From Rostratula benghalensis (Eukaryota; Chordata; Aves; Charadriiformes; Rostratulidae): a DNA stretch of 64,000 nucleotides. Below, piece after piece: positions 38,759 through 49,070 of this stretch. Each line of letters starts with the position of its first letter. Position 1 is the first letter of the stretch. The DNA lies in NCBI GenBank assembly GCA_013399305.1, contig VXAI01000374.1, positions 186,001 to 250,000 on the forward strand, written 5' to 3'. Position numbers and translations under genes: made by a program. Under the pieces are notes generated by a model, which searched no databases, was not told where the DNA came from, and saw only the letters and a list, made by a program, of their open reading frames with translations.

Positions 38759-39070
38759 GGCTGCCCTTCTAGTGTTGGGGTCAACTGAGATGACACCCGG
38801 GTCCCCTGAGCTCTTCAAGGGACTGAGCTTACCTCCTTCAGCAGCAAACACGGGTTCCCCTCCTATCGCTCTGCGGGCAGGGACAGTCCCTGTCCTCCGG
38901 GGGCTTCTTATCCCCAGGCGCGGCTCCCGCCCGGGCTGACTCAGGCCCGGGCCTTTTCCCGCCTTCAGCACAGCCTCCAAAATGGCTTTTCCTTGGCCTC
39001 TCCCGCTCCAGATCCCTTCCCCAGGGCAGGCTGAGCTGTCCTTTCACAGGTCCTCCCTTTTCAAACAAGG
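38759..39070 (-). promoter_or_regulatory. CR1 5' UTR, putative internal promoter remnant
   Basis: The 300 bases upstream of the ORF1 ATG are the most GC-rich and CpG-containing part of the window ('ccaggcgcggctcccgcccg' at about 38915). They contain several CpG, GGCGGG-like and CCCGGGCC words. In full-length CR1 this region is the presumed internal promoter that lets a new copy be transcribed. Promoter activity here is inferred, not shown, and the outer boundary is approximate. Confidence 0.6.
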
Positions 39071-39660
39071 TGGGTGACATGTTAACAAGATGCTGCTGCT
39101 TTATCACGGTCACCTGTATGCTTCTGTTTTGCTGCGTTTTAATCCAGTTTGCGCACAGAGGGGGAATAATTGCTGGTTCATGGATCCAAGGAGGAACTGC
39201 ACAACCTGACATAGCTAGACACCACTGGCTAATGCTTACAGATACTCTAAGCAGTCAGGAATCCTAACAAACAGAAAATGAAATACACTGATATGTTTAA
39301 CCTCCACAAGTCAAGCAGCTGCATTTGAGGGTGACATAGATGAGAAAGTTGAGACCAGACCTCAGATTGGACTGTGCATGACATAAACTTAGAAGTATGT
39401 GGATAAGATGCACTATTCCACTGAGCTCACCCCATTCATGACAATTCCTACGGACCCATGAGAAATTGCTAATTGCAACATAGATATGTGACAGTCAGTA
39501 TGGAATATATCACCACCAGAAAAAAAGTATTAAACATTCAAGGAATAGAGCAATCAAAGAAATGGTGAATAAGCCAATTTTAACAATTTTTCAGCTAGGT
39601 GTACATCTCACACTCTTTAAATGTACCAGTTTTTTCCACTGGCAAAGAGCACATTCTTAT
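39071..39660. other. Spacer between two CR1 copies
   Basis: About 590 bases between two same-strand CR1 elements. A MIR-like remnant is likely at 39320-39435. Otherwise nothing is recognised. Confidence 0.55.
39320..39435 (-). mobile_element. MIR/CORE-SINE-like remnant (possible)
   Basis: The plus strand reads 'gatgagaaagttgagaccag', then 'cataaacttagaagtatgtg', then 'cactattccactgagctcac'. This order resembles the antisense MIR family (GATGAGGAAACTGAGGC .. AGCTTAGAAGTGG .. CTTTCCACTACACCATGC). The copy is diverged and the assignment rests on remembered consensus words, so it is only moderately secure. Confidence 0.4.
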
Positions 39661-40395
39661 CATAGAATCATAGAAAAGTTTGGGTTGGAAAGGACCTATA
39701 AAGGTTGTCACACCCAACCCTCCTCTAATGCACAGGAGCGTCTTCAACAAGATCAGGCTGATCAGAGCCCCATCCAACTCAACCTTGAATGTTTGAATGA
39801 ATGGGGCATCTCCCACCTCTCTGGGAAACCTGTTCCAGTGTTTCACCACCCTGACTGTAAAAAGTTTCTTCCTTATATCTAGGCTAAATATACCCTCTTC
39901 CAGTTTAAAGCTATTACCCATTGTCATATCACAACAGGCCCTACTAAAAAGTTTGTCCCCATCTCTTTTATAAGCTCCCTTTAAGTGCTGAAAGGCCCTG
40001 GAGCCTTCGCTTCTTCAGCTGAGTGCCCTCAATTCTCTCAGCCTGTCCTCACAGGAGATGTGCTCCAGCCCTCTGATCATTTTTGTGGCTGTCCTCTGGA
40101 CTCACTTCAACAGGCTGGAAGTCCTTCTGTTGGGGCCCCCAGAGCTGGATGCAGCACTCCACGTGGGGTTTCACTAGATCAGAGTAGAGGGGGAGAATCA
40201 CTTAACTTGACCTGCTGGTCATAACTTCTTTTGTGGTAGCCCAAGGTACATTTGGCTTACTGGGTTGTAAGCACACATTGCGGGCTTATGTCCAGCTTCT
40301 CATTCACCAATACCCACCCCCAAGTCCCTGTCCTCAGGGATGCTTTCAAACCTTTCATTCCCCAGCCTCTAATGATAGTGAGGGTATTCCTTAGG
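39661..40395 (-). mobile_element. CR1: CR1 LINE, 5'-truncated
   Basis: A minus-strand CR1 copy with a clear 3' end at 39661 ('catagaatcatagaaaagtt') and 3' UTR 'gggttggaaaggacctataa'. ORF2 C-terminal codons are recognisable back to about 40390. It belongs to a different, older-looking subfamily than the neighbour at 36077-39070, 590 bases away on the same strand. The longest intact frame piece (39927-39662 within the element) encodes 'NSFKLEEGIFSLDIRKKLFT' followed by 'VRVVKHWNRFPREV'. Confidence 0.95.
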
Positions 40396-40634
40396 AACAG
40401 GAATTAAGCGGAATTACATGCACGCTGAGGATGTTCTCACAAACCTCTGAAGTCTTTTATAAAACAGCATTTAACTATTAAAAAAAAAAAAAAGTCTGTT
40501 TCAGAAGAAATTCTATGATGCATCTGTAAATGAATACGTGGTTTCATAGTTCACTTGAGTGTATTACTTCGTAGGTATTGTATTGTCACAGGTGGCATAC
40601 AGTACAAGTTTCTTTAAGATTTTTTTTTCTTGTT

Positions 40635-40678
40635 TTTAATTATCTCTTCTGAAAATGAGTTTAATTATCTCTTCTGAA
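40635..40678. repeat. Two 19-bp direct repeats, period 25
   Basis: The 19-base word starting 'tttaattatctcttct' occurs at 40635-40653 and again at 40660-40678, separated by six bases. It lies seven bases before the hairpin at 40685. Confidence 0.95.
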
Positions 40679-40684
40679 TAAGAA

Positions 40685-40707
40685 TGCTTCTCATTCAATG
40701 AGAAGCA
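40685..40707. repeat. Perfect inverted repeat, 11-bp arms
   Basis: The arm TGCTTCTCATT at 40685-40695 and its exact reverse complement AATGAGAAGCA at 40697-40707 are separated by one C. As DNA this is a cruciform-capable dyad or a possible factor-binding site. As RNA the loop would be too tight without opening inner pairs. Confidence 0.95.
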
Positions 40708-43700
40708 ACATCCCTGAAAATCTGCATGCCTGTTGGCTGGCTTCACTGATGTCCAATAAGATGTAAGTTTCTTACTGTTAGGATGTTGCTGTACAATGTT
40801 GTTTCACTGCAATCAGTGGTGTCCTTTTTGTAGGAGTAATACTGGATCTCAGTCTCTTGAAATCTGACCACCATCCTCATTAGGAGGTTAGTGCACCCTT
40901 GTTTTAAATTTGGTCGGAAGTGGCAAAAGAATTCAAAATTCAAAAGTTACATATTAAAGGAGGTAGACTGAAGAAAAAGACAGTGCAGTGTGCCTCAGCT
41001 CATTTCTTCAAAAAACTTTCAGAAGGCAAGCAAGGGTGTCTTTCTCTAATCTCACAACAGCTGATACTTTGGTAGAAAAAGTCCTTGACACACCTGCAAA
41101 GCAGAACTCTTGGCTCTATCCAGATCATTCTGTGTCCAAACAAGCAGATCCCTGACAAACAGTGGTTTTCAAAATCACTGATCTTTAAGTATCTACAGCA
41201 TGAACTGGCTTGATTTTGAAAACACCACTCATAGCAACTGCATCTTCCAAATAAGGAATACATGTGGTCCATACCACGTGACAAAAAACAGACGTTAGGA
41301 GATGTAAGGAAGGACTTTGCAGTGTCCTTAGCTCCAGCTGAGATCAAATGACAAAGTGCTGACATCCTGAATATTTTTAGAGCTGTGAGATCATTTCCCA
41401 GCTAGCTTTATGTTTTTCAAAATCAGGCTTGTTTATCCTGGTGCTAACACGAGGTGTGAAAATGAGGTATGTACTTATCCAATCTTAGTTACCAGGCTTG
41501 TCAGCCTGTACTCCATGCTAACCGAGAGAACTTTGCAGGCCGCAAATCTCCCTCACTGACTTCTAACAGTAACCCCTGTCCATGGGCTTATAATACCAAT
41601 TCAGCTCTCAGAGCAAAATGCTGTATTCTCGGTCCTGAAGGACTGAAGGGTTCGTGGATTTTGTCTTCCAAAGAGGGAAAATACAGACTGCTGTTCAGGC
41701 TCTCACATAAACTGCGCTTCCATAAAAAATCTGCAAGTGCAAAATGCATAGAAACTGTGCAGAAAAAAAAAATGTTTCTCTTTGGTTTGTTGTCTGAGCC
41801 ATAGCACTCTCTCAAGGCTGATAGACCGAGGGAGAGCTAGATGCTCCTGGACTCTTTCAGCATCACAGATGTGGCCAAGATAAATAGTCAAACTCTACAA
41901 AAGTGTTTTAACAGCTCACCCACACCCTGGAAGCTGGGCCTCTCTAAAGCCCCAAAGCATAAAAATTGGCTTATACCACCTGCCCAATCCGAAATTCAAA
42001 CAATGGAAGTAGCCTAGGCAATTAGGGAGAAACTTACCACCAGGCAAAGCCTGTGTGCTGTATTCTGGCAGCAAAAAGAAAACCAGCATTATGATTAGAA
42101 TATCTTTCACATAGTAATGATTTATGGAGAGGGGAAATCTATGTATTCAACTTACCAAAGAAAGGGAGGTTTACAGCACCAGGTTTCACATTTTTTCAGA
42201 GATTCAGCACATAGCAGTTGCCCTTGGTCTTAATGAGGTGAGGAAGATGGGATTCCTCTGGTGTCGTCACAAGGGTACAGATTGCTGAGGATTCCTGCAG
42301 CCAAGCACGATTTCTCTGTTTGAACATTTTTAAAGAACTTCCCACTCTCACTATCCCTCCCAAAAATACATGCGTCAATGCTGCTGAATTCAAAGAGATC
42401 CAAGATCCTAAGAAGTTCAAAAGAGTTGATACCAAGATTTTGCAAAAGGAAGCTGCTTTTTTTCAGAATGAAGCAACTTTTTTTTTTTTAAATTAACTAT
42501 TCAGTGTGCATTTTAAAACATGCAAAACTTCAAAACCAAAGTAAACAACAAGGCTCAAATTTCCTTTACTCTGGCTTTGTGGGAAAAAATTAGTATTTTT
42601 TAACCTGACCAAAAATTCAAATATACATATAAGCTGTGAAGCACTTGATTACTACAGCAACAGTGTAAGAGGAACACAGTTGAGACAGGCACAGAAGTGA
42701 GTAACATGAGATTCTCATGCTGGTTCTTAAGCCATACAGAGATCAATCAAAAAACAGGTCCAGAGAAGAAAAATCCTGAAATCAGGCTGAAGCTCAAAGT
42801 CTTCCTTTTGCTTACTGCATGGAGCCCTTTCACTGACCAGGGAAAGATCTGATTGAATGTTCACTGTTTCTCTCTGTCCTATATGAGCTATGATTTCCCA
42901 GCCCAGCAATGCCACATTGACAAACCCAAACTCACAAGAGACTGAAACTTTCTTCAGTTTCTAAAATCAGAGAGAGGGAAACATGCTATACTAGGTCAGA
43001 CTAGTAGTCTAAGTAATACTATTACAACAGGCATCTTTAAGACTTTTCAATTTCACTGATGTCTCTTGTATCACAAGAAAAGTATAACAAACCTTGATCC
43101 CTTGTTTCCTAGTAATTTTTCAATACTTTTTTTTCTAGATATTTTCCATTTCTTCCATTTGGGCAAGCTGTGGCAAGCCCACTGCAGGAAAGACAAGCTA
43201 TAGTGAACAGCCTGTGTCTCACTGCAAGCAGCAGATGACAAGTAACTGCAGCTAGACTGTAACAACAGACCATGAGGCTGCCACTCACACCCCAGGCTGG
43301 TTAGTCAAGGACCATCTTCAGAGAGTATGAGCTCAATATTCTCCTCTGAACATGAGGGCAGGATAGAGCAAATGAGCCCTGTACAGCCATAGTGATGCCT
43401 GTAGCCTGCAGCAAAGCAGCAGCTCATGTACAGACATAGATCCATGCACAATTTCTGCCTAGGTACTTCCACTGACAACTCAATTCAACAATATTTGGCA
43501 CTGGCAGAGCACTCCAAAAAGCTCTTGGGAGAAAGGAAAGTGCATGTAGAAATGGGATACTGCCTAATCAGATGCTTTTTCATGGGCAGTTTGCTTAACT
43601 TTATAAAGCAACACTAGTTTTGAAATTCAGATATTGCATCTCAGCGCCCCTTCTGAAGAAAGGCTTGTGACAGAGATGATATGTCACCTTCTTGGTAATG

Positions 43701-45649
43701 AAACCATTACCCAAAGCAATTACAAGCCATTCAGAATGGCCAAGTTCATCAAGACAGCGATGACCTTAGCTGGAGCAATGACATTCAAAGTCTTTTTGCA
43801 TCTTTTGCCAAGGGAGATGCAAAGGCAGAGGCAGAGAAGCAGATCTTATGGGTAATGAACTGCTCTCCGGAGCTCCTGTTTCTCTCTAAGACTTGAGACA
43901 GAGCTTATGGTGCCTGATTACAGCACCTCAACAAGGTACCTAAGACTGAACTCTCAGAGGCAGCACTCTGTTTTTAGAAAGCCTGAAGTGATCCCTAGAG
44001 AAGAGCTGGAGCTTGCATGGCCGGTGACAGTGCTAGCTGGCAGTGCTAACTGCAGCCTCTCATTGCTGCAGCTGTGTCTCTGCTTTTCCATACACCACCA
44101 GAGACTAGCCCTACACTCATATACAGAATCACAGAGCAATAATTTTGCAGACTCCATCAATAAGTAGCAGGAGGCAACATGCTGTATACTGCTAAGTATA
44201 ATTGCAGTTTATCTTAGGTTGAGCAGGATATAGTTGCTTTGGGGTTTTTTTTTTCCTCATGGCATGCAAGCCTTCTCCAGAACCAAACAGCACTGTTTAA
44301 GGTGGTGGGCATCAGCTCCCTTAGCAGCACCTGTCCTGATTTTTTGTTGTCTCCTGTATTTTTTCTAAAAAGCCAGGTAACTGGTAACTCAAGACTGAAA
44401 AACCTAAGTCAAAGTAATCAGTAGCATCACCTCGTTGACTTCAGAGAAATTGCAGCAGGAAATAATCTGACTTCACAATTCTTCCTTTCCCTGTAACAAA
44501 TAGAATTACCTATGTAGATCCTGTCTGTGGGCTGCACCAAGCAAAAAGTCAATCCAACCATCTGTGGGGCTTGATCTCTCTGAGATGCCGTTTTTCTCAC
44601 TGAATACTCCCACACCTGGCAACTAATGTTAGCAGGTGGATGGAAGCAGCATGGTACTGAGATGTCTCCTGTTCTCAGCTAAGCAATTCAAGGGGAGAGC
44701 TTACGGGGTCCCTGTTTATTCTCTTCCTTCCCTGTCCACAAGCTGCGATGGGGATCGAGGGCCACTGATGGAATTAGGATCAAGAGAGGAAAAAATACAA
44801 ACACAAGAAGAGTTTGGTTGCTGAACTTGCGGAAATACACATAGTTCACTTTGCTGTCTGGCTTACTTACAGAAGACTGGGGAGGTATTTTAGTAAAGAG
44901 CTTTGAAAGAGGGGTAAAGAGACCTTTATCCTTGCTCTAAATGCTACTAAATTTTTCACTTTCTTTCCCCAGTGCTCCTTATGATCTAAGTCCATTGAAA
45001 GAAAGTGAAGGACAGAAAAAGAATTGCAGTGTTAGATGTTGGTTTGCCAAACAAGCGGCCAAACAAAGTGTGCAAACCCCCCTTTTTCTCCTGAAGCAGG
45101 GTGGTTTGTTCATCATTTAGCTCATGTGTTTACCCTTGGGCTATCATTATATTAGTAGCCTTTCCTGACTGAGCTGGAGCACCTGGTAACTATAGTAACC
45201 ACATTTTCAAATCTGCCCATAAATTCCTTCGGTTCTAATTAGGGCACTCATTTGTAACAACAATAACAACACGGGAGAAAGAACAGCTTCATTCAGATGC
45301 AGTCACCTCTCTCTCCCTCATGTCACAGAACTTACCTGGATCTGAACAGTACCATAAGATGCTGTTTATGGCACAAACCCTACCTTATGTGCCATGTCAA
45401 CCACTTTGCATCCATCTGCTACATTGTCCCTACCTTCTCACTTTCTAAAAGTCTGTTCAGCAGCCTTCCAGTTCAAACAAAAGCCTGACTCTTCTCCTTG
45501 CCAGCAAGCTTTGCACCAGGCTGCATACATGTGGTTTTCTTGATAGAAGGCAGATTTTGCACCTAGCCTACAACAAAATTGCACACACAGGATCATTGCA
45601 CATTTTACAGACAGTAGGTGGATGCTATTACAAGCAGAAAGCTTGTAAT

Positions 45650-45663
45650 AAAAAAAAAAAAAA
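45650..45663. repeat. A14 homopolymer
   Basis: A run of about 14 A after 'gcttgtaat'. No transposon or processed copy is recognised upstream. Confidence 0.88.
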
Positions 45664-46667
45664 GAGCAGTTCAACTTACAAATTTATCTATGCAATCTTG
45701 ATAGTTATGAAGAGGGGATAAACCACATCATGTAAAACAAATTACAAGTAAATGATGAAGTGCCAATGGGCAAGAAATCAAAACCAAGTACTAAACAATT
45801 GCAAAGTTTAATGGCTCAGTCTATTTTACCATAAATTATTTCCTTCTCTGTGAAACAATGAACCTCGGTGAAACATTTGAAGTCTGCTGACATGATTTAA
45901 AAAGATGGATGGACTGGTAGGTAGTTGAGAGTGTTTACTTTATTGTTCATGGAGTCACTGCTCAGAAGTACATTTGTTTGGAGTCTGTGTGAATTATTGT
46001 CAAAAAAATGACAAATATCTTTCTCACTTTAGGCCACGCTGTGTGGGCGTTACATGATTTTCTTTTGCTAGAAGAAAAAAGACATCACGTCTGTAAATTG
46101 GCAAAGACAGCAAACCTCATCTCTGCAGAGATCCAGAGAGTAGGGAGGCTCTGGCTTCAGGTTTTTTGGGGGGGAGGCTTGTTGCCATCAGAAATTTTTC
46201 TCTTGCTAGAAGGGTGTGTCTATTAGTATAACTGAACAGTGACTGTCAACAACAATCTCTTATCTTGAACCTTTATCCACTTCTCCTCACATCACCTAGA
46301 GGCTGAAGGAACTGGGTAACAAAACATGCTGGAGCTTTTGCTGGTGCTGGTGGTGATTTCTGGTTTGGAATATGAAATATTCCACCAGTTATCCTGCTCA
46401 CCTTTGTTTACAGTGGCTTGATAGCTGACCTCAGCTAGGCTTTTGGGGACCAGATCATCCTCCACAGATGGAAAGGGTGCCACTTTGCATGAGAAAGACA
46501 CCCACACCTCCACTACCAGCACAAACGTTCAGAAGTACATTCAGGCTCACTTTGATAACCAAGAATGAAAGGTATTTAATGGATTTTTTTTCATTTTGGA
46601 ACCCACCAACAGAAGAAGGGGTGCTGCTTCATGCTCCACCAAGCTTCCCCATTCCAGTGTGCCCTGC

Positions 46668-46689
46668 TTTTAAAGTACTTTTAAAGTAC
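46668..46689. repeat. 11-bp tandem duplication
   Basis: TTTTAAAGTAC occurs twice head to tail (46668-46678 and 46679-46689). This is a simple slippage-type duplication. Confidence 0.95.
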
Positions 46690-47462
46690 AGAAAAATTAC
46701 ATCTTCTTGGCCCAGTGAAGTGATACCTGCTGCCACCGGTGGTACTTGCATCAAGGCTCATAGCATGCTGGGTACAGTTGTGTGAGCCAGCCTCAGACTA
46801 TGGTTGTAAAAAGCAGATAGTGTCTGTTTTCTGCATGCTATTTTACTGCTCTATCAGCTCTTTACAACAAGTAATAGGAACTTCCAGAGCAAACAGTGTT
46901 GAGATGAGAAAATGTAAACTTTAGTGAATTGCCAAAGAAAGGTTTGAGTTATTTGCCAGTGTAGTCATCAAGCACCATTTAGAAGCGTGGACAGAAAATA
47001 TGTTGATGATCAAATTCTAATATAACCACAAAAAATTGATTTAAGATGCTGCCAAACATGAAGCACAGTAACATTCAATACAAGCTATATGGGGGTTTTT
47101 TTGTTAAATAAGTGAGAAGTAATTTCAGTCACTGCCAGACTGGATTAATCTTTGCAACCTCTCTCAGTTCATGAGCTGCTGTATGGGACTTGGGAGGAAA
47201 GTAGCCTGGTGCAAGTTGTGTCACTCATTACTGTACCCTCACTTCTCTGTCAATCTCCTATTTATTCAGGCTGTAGTTTGTTAAAAGACGGGCCTTTGCA
47301 GCATGCATGATGCATAATGAGGCTCCAGTCTCTATGGAAGCCTCTAAAATTGCCCATCATACTTTGCTTACTGCTCTTCCCATTTTCATCATGAGGGAAC
47401 ACTCTCAAACTGGCAAAATCTTTCCAAATGACCCCATAGTAACCACTGTAGCCTGGAGTGCT

Positions 47463-47491
47463 ACATTCTGGTTATATTATAACCAGAATGT
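47463..47491. repeat. Perfect 29-base palindrome, 14-bp arms
   Basis: ACATTCTGGTTATA at 47463-47476 is followed by one T and its exact reverse complement TATAACCAGAATGT at 47478-47491. It is the longest perfect dyad I found in the window, lying in single-copy AT-rich DNA rather than in a transposon. Confidence 0.96.
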
Positions 47492-47930
47492 GAAAAACAT
47501 TATGTTTTAAATGATTCTGCTATTTAAAGAAAACAAGTCTTTGAGAGAAAAATAACTAACCATAAAATCAGGCAAAATGTTAATTAAAAATAAGATTAAA
47601 TCAACAGTTTCTATGTGATCTCGAGCTAGTTTAATTGTTTAAGACATCCTTTATCTGGCATAATGTGTAGTTTGCAAGACCCCTGTGTAAGGTTAAGCCT
47701 TCCTTGGTAGTTGCTTGGAAACGGTGCCAGTGACAGTTTGTTCTCATTAAGGGCAAATAATGCAGAAAGACTGTTGCAATTGTACATCTGAACATTTAAA
47801 TCAATTCATTTTGAACATTTTTTTTTCTCCCTAAAGATGCAAATTCTGAAATCTTACCAGAAATGTTGGCAAGAAATAAATTCCAACTTAGATGCATGAA
47901 TCAGCACAGAAATTAATTTGAAATTACCAC

Positions 47931-47953
47931 TATTACTATTATTATTATTATTT
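47931..47953. repeat. (ATT)n microsatellite
   Basis: An imperfect start ('tattactatt') leads into about five perfect ATT units. Confidence 0.9.
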
Positions 47954-48229
47954 AGCCTAATTATTGCTGAGCAAGAATTATTTGTCTTGGGTTTAGATAA
48001 TTTTTGAGGTTTTCATGGGTTTTCTTTCCTGTTCTGTAGGGTGTGAAACTCATAGCTTTTAAAAAACATCATCTGAAAAGTAGGAGAGACACCTTTCAAA
48101 GCTGCTGCTTGGAAAATGGGTGAGAAGAACATAAATCCATGCAAAAATAGTTATAATTCTGGGAACTGGGAAAGTTCTTCTTGGATAGGATAGCCCACAT
48201 GTTTAGTTATTGCTTCCCAGTTTGTTGAA

Positions 48230-49070
48230 ACCACACTGGGAGGAGTGGCTGACACTCCAGAAGGCCGTGCTGCCATCCAGAGAGACCTGGACAGGCTGGA
48301 GAGCTGGGCAGAGAGAAATTTAATGAAATTTAACAAGGACAAGTGTAGAGTCCTACATCTGGGCAAGAACAAGTGCAGGTACCAGTACAAGTTGGGAACT
48401 GAGCTGTTGGAGAGCAGTGATGGGGAAAGGGACCTGGGGGTCCTGGTAGACAGCAGGATGACCATGAGCCAGCTCTGTGCCCTGGTGGCCAGGAAGGCCA
48501 ATGGTATCCTGGGGTGTATGAGAAGGGCTGTGGTCAGTAGGTGCAGAGAGGTTCTCCTCCCCCTCTCCTCTGCCCTGGTGAGACCCCATCTGGAATAGTG
48601 TGTCCAGTTCTGGGCCCCTCAGCTCCAGAGGGACAGGGAACTGCTGGAGAGAGTCCAGCGTAGAGCCACAAAGATGATGAAAGGAGTGGAGCATCTCCCG
48701 TATGAGGAGAGGCTGAGGGAGCTGGGTCTCTTGAGCTTGGAGAAGAGGAGACTGAGGGGTGACCTCCTGAATGTTTATGAATATGTAAAGGGTGAGTGTC
48801 AGGAGGATGGAGGCAGGCTCTTCTCAGTGACAGGCAATGACAGGGCAATGGGTGCAAGCTGGAACACAGGAGGTTCCACTGAAATATGAGGAAAAATTTC
48901 TTCACAAGGGGCTGCCCAGAGAGGTGGTGCAGTCTCCTTCTCTGGAGACATTCAAAGCCCATCTGGCTGCATTCCTGTGTGACCTGATCTAGGTCTTCCT
49001 GCTGTGGCAGGGGGATTGGACTGGATGAGCTTTCAAGGTCCCTTCCAATCCCTGAGAGTCTGTGATTCTG
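48230..49070 (+). mobile_element. CR1: CR1 LINE, 5'-truncated
   Basis: A sense-strand copy starting just after the catalytic DD of the reverse transcriptase ('accacactgggaggagtggc') and ending at about 49070 ('gagagtctgtgattctg'). It belongs to the same subfamily as 7246-8044 and 36077-39070 but in opposite orientation. Compared with those copies it lacks about 22 bases near 48905-48912, where 'cttcaca' joins directly to 'aggggctgcccagagagg'. Confidence 0.96.
48245..48889 (+). pseudogene. CR1 ORF2 C-terminal remnant
   Basis: The frame encodes [71 protein letters not shown] and LVRPHLE, then TAG at 48596-48598. It continues in the same frame through [19 protein letters not shown] and [20 protein letters not shown] to 48889. 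The TAG is its only internal stop over about 215 codons and is shared with the two related copies. Confidence 0.93.

Larger units (their letters stand above)
36077..39070 (-). mobile_element. CR1: Near full-length CR1 LINE with internal deletion
   Basis: On the minus strand the order is: GC-rich 5' UTR (39070-38759), ORF1 (38758-37719), a linker of about 180 bases, the ORF2 endonuclease (37540-36692), about 25 further ORF2 codons, an abrupt junction at about 36610-36615, then the reverse transcriptase C-terminus and 3' UTR ending at 36077 ('atcacagaatcacag'). The reverse transcriptase core, including the FADD-type catalytic block, is missing: '..LKKKRRV' runs directly into the '[10 protein letters not shown]' region. 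The copy is about 3 kb against a usual length of about 4.5 kb. Since CR1 copies normally lose their 5' end, keeping the 5' end while losing the middle is unusual. The 5' limit near 39070 is approximate. Confidence 0.93.
40396..48229. other. Gene-free intervening DNA
   Basis: No gene is recognised in about 7.8 kb. Notable content is a 19-bp direct repeat with a perfect hairpin (40635-40707), A14 at 45650-45663, an 11-bp tandem duplication at 46668-46689, a 29-base palindrome at 47463-47491, and (ATT)n at 47931-47953. The stretch 47281-47990 is AT-rich, non-repetitive and otherwise unexplained. Confidence 0.55.

Noticed and set aside
36077..39070. Interpretation as two separate CR1 insertions (36077-36614 and 36615-39070)
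   Set aside because: The 5' part would then lack any 3' end of its own. A younger insertion into it should leave the rest of the older element on the other side, and none is seen. A single internally deleted copy is simpler.
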